Positions 57,581-64,000 of a DNA stretch of 64,000 bases are shown here, piece by piece (position 1 is the stretch's first letter; every line of letters begins with the position of its first letter). A program made the translations under genes and the position numbers. The stretch lies in the NCBI RefSeq assembly GCF_002705925.1, contig NZ_NKRE01000001.1:3441846-3505845 (forward strand), read 5' to 3'. Source of the DNA: Mycobacterium ostraviense (GTDB lineage: Bacteria > Actinomycetota > Actinomycetes > Mycobacteriales > Mycobacteriaceae). Below the pieces are notes generated by a model. It worked only from the letters and a program-made list of their open reading frames with translations. It was not told where the DNA came from and did not search any database.

Positions 57581-57612
57581 CCCGGCCAGGAACTCGACGC
57601 TTCCTGGCCGGG
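57581..57612 (+). terminator. Hairpin terminator after mpt70
   Basis: Perfect 12-bp arms CCCGGCCAGGAA (57581-57592) and its complement (57601-57612) have an 8-bp loop, 39 bp after the mpt70 stop. Confidence 0.78.
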
Positions 57613-57749
57613 TTCCGGCATAATCCTCCAATTTCCTTGTGCCGTTGAGCGGATTGGTGATCCAACGGTGATCCAGCCGCCACAGACCCCCGGCTCGGTA
57701 CCACCCCTTGCGGTCCACCGTGGCTGCGGTCGGTTGAGTAAGCGCACTC

Positions 57750-59114
57750 TCAAACCGAGGCGAGGATCTCCTCGGCAGCGCGGCGGCCCGAGGTGATCGC
57801 GCCATCCATGTAACCACTCCACACCTGGGCCGTCTCCGCTCCGGCCCAGTGGATGCGGCCGACCGGCGCGGCCAGCGCCTTGCCATACTGAGTCAGTGCG
57901 CCGGCACCGAGACGGCCACCGTAGCAACCTCGCGTGAATTCCTCTGCAGCCCAGTCTTGTTCGACGATGTCGAACGGCTCAGCGGCTTGCGGCCCGAAAT
58001 ACTTCACCAGCGAGTCGATCACGAGCTGGTGGCGCTGCTCGGTCGGCAGCTCCGCCGCCTCGCGGGCGTGCGCGCCCTCCAAGAAGCCGACCAGCACACC
58101 GCAGGAAGCGTCGGGAGGGGAGTTGTCCATGACGACGTTGAACGCGTCGTCCAGGCTGGTCACGAAGCCGCTGAGACCGGCCTCGCGCCAGAACGGGGTC
58201 TGGTAGCCGATTTGGAACTTGATCACCGACCCCGCCGGGATTTGCTGGGTAAGGCCGTCGCGCGCGGCGGGCAGCGGCGGCAAGTAACGGATCCGGCCTG
58301 CCAGCGTCGGCGGGATCGCGACCACTACGTGGCCAGCCCTGAGCTTGCCCGTCTGGCCGGCGCCGGCGTCCTCGTAGGAGACGATGACACCCTGCCCGTC
58401 CTGGGTGATCGTGCGTACCACCGCCCCAAGCTGCACCCGATCGGCAAGATCCTCGGCCATCCGCTCGGAGATCCGGTGCGTCCCACCCACGACACGGCTC
58501 TCCTGTGCGCCTCCGGTGACGGCGAGCATGGTCGCCAAATTGTTGCCCGATCGGATGTAGAACAGGAAGTGCAATAACGAAAGCTCAGGTGTTTCCGCGG
58601 AGAACAGCGTTGGCACGATCAGCCGGAAGAACCGAAGTGCCACGGTGTCAGTCGTATTCGCGGCCAGCCAGGTGTCGAAATTCTGTCGGTCCAGCTCCGC
58701 CGCATCTTCCGCTCGCCAGGGCGCCGAGGTGGGTATCGAGGCCGCGAGCGTCTCGATAACCTCCAACAGGCGACCGATTTCGGCCAGGCTGTCGGCCGGG
58801 AGGCCGAACGTCGCGTCGGAGTACCGGACCACCTGTCCGTCGTAGAACGAGATCGCGTCGCCGGTGTCGTAGGTAGGGAAAGTCTCCAGTCCGAGTTCGT
58901 CGATCAGCTCGAGTACGGCGTGCTGACTCGGCCCCACCCACTGGCCGCCCATCTCGACCGGCACGCCGTTGCTCAGAAACCCGCCAAAGTTGCGGCCCGC
59001 CACCCGATCACGGGCCTCGAGGACGCGCACGGTCATCCCCGCTGCCACCAGCTTGCGAGCCGCCGAGAGCCCGGCGAGCCCGGCGCCGACGACAACGACA
59101 TCCACGTCCGTCAT
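57750..59114 (-). CDS. Flavin monoamine oxidase family protein
   Basis: A 454-residue FAD-dependent amine oxidase. It starts MTDVDVVVVGAGLAGLSAARKLVAAGM (dinucleotide-binding motif) and has EMGGQWVGPSQHAVL, VVVAIPPTLAGRI and the C-terminal IHWAGAETAQVWSGYMDGAI. The Cys in FTRGCYGG aligns with the Cys that binds FAD covalently in monoamine oxidases. It resembles but differs from M. tuberculosis AofH (Rv3170). The next upstream gene in the same direction is a TetR regulator with an 89-bp gap that may hold an operator. Confidence 0.88.
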   Translation of the reverse strand: MTDVDVVVVGAGLAGLSAARKLVAAGMTVRVLEARDRVAGRNFGGFLSNGVPVEMGGQWVGPSQHAVLELIDELGLETFPTYDTGDAISFYDGQVVRYSDATFGLPADSLAEIGRLLEVIETLAASIPTSAPWRAEDAAELDRQNFDTWLAANTTDTVALRFFRLIVPTLFSAETPELSLLHFLFYIRSGNNLATMLAVTGGAQESRVVGGTHRISERMAEDLADRVQLGAVVRTITQDGQGVIVSYEDAGAGQTGKLRAGHVVVAIPPTLAGRIRYLPPLPAARDGLTQQIPAGSVIKFQIGYQTPFWREAGLSGFVTSLDDAFNVVMDNSPPDASCGVLVGFLEGAHAREAAELPTEQRHQLVIDSLVKYFGPQAAEPFDIVEQDWAAEEFTRGCYGGRLGAGALTQYGKALAAPVGRIHWAGAETAQVWSGYMDGAITSGRRAAEEILASV

Positions 59115-59204
59115 CGAAAATTCTCCCCAACTAATACAGTCGTATGACTTATTTTGAGTTTAAGAGTAGAGCATGCGGCATGAGCCCACAAGGTTTAGTG
59201 CGGT

Positions 59205-59816
59205 TTAGTTCGACGCCGACCGGACCGCAGCGAGCGCGGTGACTGTCTCGATGATCGCCTCGAGATCCTGCGCGGAGCGCCTGACGTCCGGGTTGGCGAT
59301 ATGCTGCAGGATCAGCCCATCGATGCTGGCCACCAGCACGCGAGCGAGCCGATCGAAGGGAAGCGCGGATGTCTCCCCGGCCCGTGTCGCTGCCTCCTGG
59401 CACCACTGCGCAACGATCTCGGTATACCTCTCGTACTGCCAGCGCGGCAGCGCCTCCAAGCCGGGCGTACGCAGCGCGTAGGTGACGAGTTCGTACTGCA
59501 CGAGTTGCAGATCGCGGTGGTCGACGATCAGCGTTTCCCAGAAATTGCGCAACCCGCACCTGATCGCGTGTTCCAGCCCGGCCTCGAGCTCGGCCGAACT
59601 CTTCAGGAGATCGGCAATCTCCTCCACGACATCCTCGATGACCGCGCGCAGCAGGCCTTGCTTGCTCGGGAAGACGTATTGCAGCGTCCCCAGCGGTATG
59701 CCGGCTTCCTCCGCCACGGCGCGCATCGTGGTGCAGCCGACCCCGTCACGCATCAGCACGACGCGCGCGGCAGCCACTGCCTGCTTGCTGCGCACAGCGG
59801 ATTTGACGTAGGGCAT
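59205..59816 (-). CDS. TetR/AcrR family transcriptional regulator
   Basis: A 203-residue regulator starting MPYVKSAVRSKQAVAAARVVLMRDGVGCTTMRAVAEEAGIPLGTLQYVFPSKQGLLRAV, with a standard TetR helix-turn-helix. The C-terminal ligand domain is helical and specific to the family. ATG at 59816 is preferred to the longer open frame. Its position upstream of the amine oxidase, transcribed the same way, suggests it controls that gene. The 89-bp gap between the two contains AGTCGTATGACT, an imperfect dyad. Confidence 0.82.
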   Translation of the reverse strand: MPYVKSAVRSKQAVAAARVVLMRDGVGCTTMRAVAEEAGIPLGTLQYVFPSKQGLLRAVIEDVVEEIADLLKSSAELEAGLEHAIRCGLRNFWETLIVDHRDLQLVQYELVTYALRTPGLEALPRWQYERYTEIVAQWCQEAATRAGETSALPFDRLARVLVASIDGLILQHIANPDVRRSAQDLEAIIETVTALAAVRSASN

Positions 59817-59971
59817 CGAATCTCCCGTCTCGGATATCCTCCCGAATGGGGCCACGGTAGCCGCTTGTTGGCCACCCAATGCAATCCACGACTTTGCTAC
59901 CGGTGGTGCAAACCGCTCATCGGCACCCGGTGCTTGATGACCGATCGGATGTGGGATCGCTTCCTGGCCAA

Positions 59972-60904
59972 TCAATGTCCGCGGTCAGGAGTCGAGTCCG
60001 CGCTCTTAGCCGGCGGGCTAATCCGAGACTGCCGCTCCGCAGGCGTGCTGCTCGAGCAACCGGAGAGCAACCGGAGAGGATGCTGGCCGTCGACGGCCCC
60101 GACAAATGGGGGATGGATGCTGTAGCCAAGCATGCGCTGGATATCCGTGGAGACCATTTTGGCAATGCCGGTCGGCACTGACAGCGTGAAGGCTTCGAGT
60201 GGTCGCAGCCAGGGTTGGCAGTATTGTGCGGTCACTGCCAGGCGGGCGGCCTCGGTGTTGTTCGCACCGCCGCCGTGCCAGAGGGTTCCCAGGAAGAAGA
60301 TGCACGAGCCGGCCGGCATGATGACGGACTTGCGGATGTCGGTGGGAGTCGGCCGACGGTCATCCCAGCGATGACTGGCGGGAATCACCACGGTGGCGCC
60401 GTTGGCTGCGGTGAAATCATCGATGGCCCAGATCGTGGCCGCTCCCAGCGCGGGCCGGGGCCGGGGGATTGGGTAAAAGGCATCGTCGAAGTGCAACAGC
60501 TGGCTGGATTCGCCCGGCTGAATGTTGATGACCTGTAGCGCAGAGAGCAGGTAATTGGGCATCAACAGCCGGTCGAGAACGGCCAAGGGTCGTGGATGAT
60601 CCACCAGCCGGTCGCATACTCGGGTCTTGGACAAGACGCTATACAGCCGCTGCGTACGGTGTCCCTCAAAGGAATTGCGCCCGTGGTAGCCGAGCATCGG
60701 GGCCAGCGCGTCGCGGATTTTCCGACATTCGTTGTCGCTCAATAGGTTTTCCCATATTACGTAGCCGTCGCGGGCCAGCGCTGCCAAGTCTGCGTCAACC
60801 AGGTCGCTTTCCACCGAGGCGCCGGCGCTGGGCGTCCAGCGGTAGCGTCCGGCCAGGTCACCAGTCAAGTCGTCAAGCGTTGAAATGTCGCTCTTCGCGC
60901 TCAT
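59972..60904 (-). CDS. Phytanoyl-CoA dioxygenase family protein
   Basis: A 310-residue non-heme iron/2-oxoglutarate oxygenase of the PhyH type. The facial triad is His and Asp in LLHFDDAFYP and a distal His in LWHGGGANNT; the 2-oxoglutarate Arg is probably in EAARLAVT. ATG at 60904 (MSAKSDISTLDD) overlaps the end of the upstream TetR gene by 32 bp, so the two are coupled. The substrate is unknown; the neighbours suggest lipid or terpenoid-like oxidation. Confidence 0.85.
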   Translation of the reverse strand: MSAKSDISTLDDLTGDLAGRYRWTPSAGASVESDLVDADLAALARDGYVIWENLLSDNECRKIRDALAPMLGYHGRNSFEGHRTQRLYSVLSKTRVCDRLVDHPRPLAVLDRLLMPNYLLSALQVINIQPGESSQLLHFDDAFYPIPRPRPALGAATIWAIDDFTAANGATVVIPASHRWDDRRPTPTDIRKSVIMPAGSCIFFLGTLWHGGGANNTEAARLAVTAQYCQPWLRPLEAFTLSVPTGIAKMVSTDIQRMLGYSIHPPFVGAVDGQHPLRLLSGCSSSTPAERQSRISPPAKSADSTPDRGH

Positions 60905-61508
60905 GTTCCCAAATCCCTTCGATGGCAAGGCCGACAGCGCCGGCCACAAACACCCACACCTGTTCGGCAACCTCGTCGGCGGGCGGGCGAGGTGACCGGC
61001 TTAGGGCGACGGTGCCCATGGCATGGACACCCGACAACGTCGCGACGGCCAGCAGGTGCGGGTCCCGGTCGGCCGGCAGCTCACCGAGGCGCTGAGCGTG
61101 CATGATGTTGTGTGCGGCGACGTCGGCCAGCTCCTGCAACAGGCGCGAGTTCTCGGCGACAACCGCGCCGTCGCCCAGCGGCCCGCCCAACATCAGCGGC
61201 GCCAACGGTTCGGCGTAGAGAAACGCCAACCAGTCACGAATGCGCTGGCGCTCACGTCCCGCCCAGGTCGGCGCGTCGTAGTTGCGGAGCGTGACGGCGG
61301 CGCCGAGCCGGTGATAGAAATCTTGAACCAGCGCGATCAGCAATCCGGCCCGGGTGCCGAAATAGCGGTACGGCAGACCGGCACTGACTCCCGCCCTGCG
61401 CGCGACGGCGGCAACTTCCAGCTCGCCGGTTTCCGCCCACTCTGCGACCGCGGCGTCCAGCAATGCCTGCTGTGTTGCCGACGCCCTTGATGTCGTGCCT
61501 ACCGGCAT
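60873..61508 (-). CDS. TetR/AcrR family transcriptional regulator
   Basis: A 211-residue regulator starting MPVGTTSRASATQQALLDAAVAEWAETGELEVAAVARRAGVSAGLPYRYFGTRAGLL. The helix-turn-helix is complete. An ATG four codons upstream (61520) is also possible. It overlaps the PhyH-like gene by 32 bp and is divergent from the broken isocitrate dehydrogenase gene, so it may control both directions of this small cluster. Confidence 0.83.
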   Translation of the reverse strand: MPVGTTSRASATQQALLDAAVAEWAETGELEVAAVARRAGVSAGLPYRYFGTRAGLLIALVQDFYHRLGAAVTLRNYDAPTWAGRERQRIRDWLAFLYAEPLAPLMLGGPLGDGAVVAENSRLLQELADVAAHNIMHAQRLGELPADRDPHLLAVATLSGVHAMGTVALSRSPRPPADEVAEQVWVFVAGAVGLAIEGIWEHEREERHFNA

Positions 61509-61662
61509 GTGGCCCAGCATAAGTTGAGTTCAGCTCAATTACTAGAGCGTGATTCTGGTGCCGGCCCGACGCAGTTGTGGACTTTCCACGAAGCATATTA
61601 CACGTTTTTAATTACAGGTTATTATTTTCATATTAGTCCACCGAGTCGGGAGCACCGCAACC

Positions 61663-62932
61663 ATGACTACCGAATGCCGCGTATCCGACCTGTCCGAGCC
61701 GGTAAGCGCGCCGGCTACACCCAGCGCGGCGCCGGTGACGGTCGCCCACGGCGACGGCATCGGACCCGAGATCATGCGGGCGACATTGGATGTACTTTCC
61801 GAAGCCGGCGCCCGGTTAGTCATCGAAGAGGTGCAGCTCGGCGAGGCGGCCTACCTGCGCGGTCAGAACTCCGGCATCGAGCCGGAGGCTTGGGAATCTC
61901 TGCGGCGTACCCGGGTGTTCCTGAAGGCTCCGATCACCACGCCTCAGGGCCAGGGATTCAAGCCGTTGAACGTCACCGTACGTAAGACTCTGGGACTTTA
62001 TGCCAACGTGCGTCCTTGCGTGGCCTACGCGCCGTTTGTGCCGACCCGCCACCCGGGCATGGATGGTGGCCGGCGACTACCCCGACATCGCCGCCGAGCA
62101 CTGGATCGTCGACATTGGCGCCGCGAAGCTGACCGACACTCCGGAAAACTTCGACGTGGTGGTGATGCCTAACCTGTACGGCGACATCCTGTCGGATGTC
62201 GCAGCCCAGATCGCCGGTTCGGTGGGTATGGCGGGATCGGCGAATATCGGCGATGACGTCGCCATGTTCGAAGCCATTCACGGGTCGGCACCGCGTCGAG
62301 CCGGTCAAGACGTCGCAAATCCGTCAGGCCTATTGCTCTGCGCGGTGATGATGTTGGTGCACATCGGTCAGGGCGACGTAGCCGCCACGGTCCACAACGC
62401 CTGGCTGACGGCCCTCGAGGCGGGGGCGGCGACCTATGACATCGCAGGGCCAGGGCGGGCGCCGTTGGGAACCCGTGACTTCGCCAAGGCGGTGATCGCT
62501 CATCTCGGCCACCGGCCGCAGCGGCTCGCGGCTGTTGACTACCCCATCGTCGAACGCCGGCCGGCTGCTGCTCCGCACCCGGCGGTACGGGCGAAGAAGA
62601 CCCTCGACGGCGTCGATGTGTTCCTGCACGCACCGCATGCTCGCCCGGACGGTCTGGCCGCCGCGTTGGTCTCGGCCGCTGGAGACGGCTGGCTGCGGCT
62701 GCAGATGATCACCAACCGTGGTGTGAAGGTGTGGCCGGACGGATTCCCCGAAACTTTTTGCACAGATCACTGGCGGGCGCGGTTTCAGTCTCCCTTCCCC
62801 GGAGCGGCCGCACCCAGCCACATACTGCAGTTGCTGCACCACCTGTATCGCGCCGGATTCGACGTCATCAAGACCGAGGGCTTGTATCGGTTCGACGGCC
62901 AACCCGCCTATTCGCTGGGCCAGGGGCAATGA
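61663..62932 (+). pseudogene. Isocitrate/isopropylmalate dehydrogenase family, internal deletion and frameshift
   Basis: The N-terminus is intact (VTVAHGDGIGPEIMRATLDVLSEAG, VTVRKTLGLYANVRPCVAYAPFVPTRHPGMD). At about 62062 the frame shifts, and about 90 residues are missing that should contain the catalytic Arg, Tyr and Lys. It resumes in another frame with AGDYPDIAAEHWIVDIGAAKL and VMPNLYGDILSDVAAQIAGSVG to the end. The C-terminal extension (VDVFLHAPHARPDGLAAAL...) matches the Thermus-type isocitrate dehydrogenase. An active enzyme is unlikely. Confidence 0.82.
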
Positions 62933-62961
62933 CGTGCTGTCACTTACCGGGAGGCTTGTCC

Positions 62962-63381
62962 ATGACGATGGTTGATGTCCCTGCGGCGGTGCACATCGGC
63001 GCCGACGAGCTGCCGTTCGTCGACATCGGTGATGGCTCCATGCTGAAGGTGATCCAGGTCAAGGAGGCCGAGGGCTTATGGATCGTGGAGAACGTCTTCC
63101 GGGCCGGTTACGAGGTGCAGCGGCACAAGCACACCGGACCGGTTTTCGCGTATACGACGTCAGGATCCTGGCGGTACAAGGAGTACAGCTACATCAACCG
63201 GGCGGGCTCGTTCCTCTATGAACCGGCCGGATCGACCCATACCCAGATTTATGGCGCCAACCTGAATCTGGACGCAGCCGGCAACGTCGAGAGCGTGTTC
63301 GACGGACCCAGCACTCTGGCGAACTACCGTGCGCTATGTGAAGCCGCCGGCCTGCCCCGGCCCAACGTTCTGATCGGATGA
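62962..63381 (+). CDS. Cupin family protein (2,4'-dihydroxyacetophenone dioxygenase-like)
   Basis: A 139-residue single-cupin protein. The metal-binding region is EVQRHKHTGPVFAYTTSGSW, with a later His in EPAGSTHTQIYG. The SD GGGAGG (62949-62954) supports the ATG at 62962. It shares the ChrR/DAD-type cupin pattern, so a ring-cleavage or sensor role is possible. The stop overlaps the P450 fragment start (ATGA), so it was probably the first gene of a cupin-P450 operon. Confidence 0.82.
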   Translation: MTMVDVPAAVHIGADELPFVDIGDGSMLKVIQVKEAEGLWIVENVFRAGYEVQRHKHTGPVFAYTTSGSWRYKEYSYINRAGSFLYEPAGSTHTQIYGANLNLDAAGNVESVFDGPSTLANYRALCEAAGLPRPNVLIG

Positions 63382-63587
63382 TCGTGGCCGCCGCATCGGA
63401 TCTCGTAGACCTGGCCAGCCCGGACACCTTCGTCAAGGGTGTGCCGCATGAGGCGCTGACGCTGTTGCGGCGCACCGATCCGGTGCACTGGCAGCGCATG
63501 GACACCGAACCCGGCTTTTGGGCGGTGCTGCGTCACGCCGACGTGGTGCAGGTTGCCCGCCAGCCTGAGATCTTCTCGGCTGAGTGA
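63378..63587 (+). pseudogene. Cytochrome P450 N-terminal fragment
   Basis: Only the first 69 residues of a P450 survive: DLVDLASPDTFVKGVPHEALTLLRRTDPVHWQ, then GFWAVLRHADVVQVARQPEIFSAE and a stop. This is the N-terminal beta-1 and helix A/B region, without the I helix, ExxR or heme Cys, so it cannot be an active P450. The sequence turns directly into PE-domain coding sequence after the stop, which marks a deletion or recombination junction. Confidence 0.85.
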
Positions 63588-63588
63588 G

Positions 63589-64000
63589 GTGAATGCGGCG
63601 GCGGCTCGCACCACCGGCATAGTGGCTGCCGGCGCTGACGACGTATCGGCCGCAGTGGCGGCGCTGTTTGCTGGGCATGCGCGGGCGTATCAGGCGCTAA
63701 GCGCTCAAGCGTCGGCATTCCATGCTCAGTTTGTGCAGGGTCTGATTGCGAGCGCAGCTGCGTATGCCAATGCCGAGGCCGCCAACGTGTCGCCGCTGCA
63801 GGCCCTGCAGCAAGGCATGTTCGGTGCGCTGAACGCACCCAGCCAGGCGTTGTTGGGACGCCCACTGATCGGCAACGGTGCCGACGGCACGGCGCCCGGG
63901 CAGGCCGGTGGCGCCGGCGGGTCGCTGTACGGCAACGGCGGCAATGGCGCGGCCGGGACGAATGCGGGGGTAGCCGGGGGAGCGGGCGGCGCGGCGGGGT
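63589..64000 (+). pseudogene. PE_PGRS gene lacking its 5' end, runs off the window
   Basis: From 63589 an open frame reads VNAAAARTTGIVAAGADDVSAAVAALFAGHARAYQALSAQ, then NAPSQALLGRPLIGNG and the start of a Gly-rich PGRS region. The first approximately 30 residues of the PE domain (the MSFxxxxPE start) are missing and replaced by the P450 fragment. A GTG at 63589 could be used, but without the first PE helix secretion is unlikely. It is open at the window edge. Confidence 0.8.

Overview
The window is GC-rich chromosomal DNA from a slow-growing mycobacterium close to, but not inside, the M. tuberculosis complex. The evidence is several PE/PPE/PE_PGRS genes, long gene order shared with M. tuberculosis (mostly the H37Rv block Rv3622c to Rv3573c, read in reverse), KstR and SigK regulon members, and a genus-typical set of lipoproteins (lpqE, lpqF, lppH). 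Rv comparisons are from memory, not from a search. A member of the M. kansasii group or a relative is plausible, but I cannot assign a species.

Layout. 1-7.5 kb: a PE32/PPE65 pair, a decayed class III cyclase, then an oxidoreductase operon (ephA, luciferase-like monooxygenase, alcohol dehydrogenase), a VOC gene and a 55-bp tandem repeat. 7.5-22.3 kb: conserved housekeeping genes. These are ftsH, the folate operon folE-folP1-folB-folK, two membrane proteins, the pantothenate/CoA operon (DUF2520 gene-panC-panD-coaX), lysS, lsr2 and clpC1. 22.4-28.7 kb: PE_PGRS59, a B12-riboswitch-controlled cbtB-cbtA-phosphatase operon, lpqF-mhuD, a hydrolase and a broken PE_PGRS58. 28.7-35.2 kb: an inserted module (winged helix protein, unknown protein, dabA-dabB inorganic-carbon uptake genes, dabA frameshifted), followed by mutY and the carbonic anhydrase canB. 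35.3-44 kb: Rv3587c-like, disA-radA-lpqE (c-di-AMP and DNA repair), carD, ispD-ispF-cysS-23S rRNA methyltransferase. 44-47.5 kb: a PE_PGRS gene and three decaying genes (VOC, AraC, arsB). 47.5-54.2 kb: metallo-beta-lactamase-fold protein, pxpA, lppH, a LacI regulator, then kstR and fadE34 around a perfect KstR operator (cholesterol catabolism).

After fadE34 the synteny with M. tuberculosis breaks. The SigK-regulated antigen locus mpt83-dipZ-mpt70 follows (Rv2873-Rv2875 in M. tuberculosis), then a flavin amine oxidase, two TetR regulators, a phytanoyl-CoA-dioxygenase-like protein, a deleted isocitrate dehydrogenase, a cupin, and a cytochrome P450 start fused to a headless PE_PGRS gene that runs off the window.

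Main themes: compact, translationally coupled operons (many ATGA, GTGA and TGATG overlaps), probable leaderless starts, and several lineage-specific indels relative to M. tuberculosis. The espACD locus is absent between ephA and ftsH, esxWV is absent beside PPE65, and dabAB is inserted beside mutY/canB. Gene decay clusters next to PE_PGRS loci.
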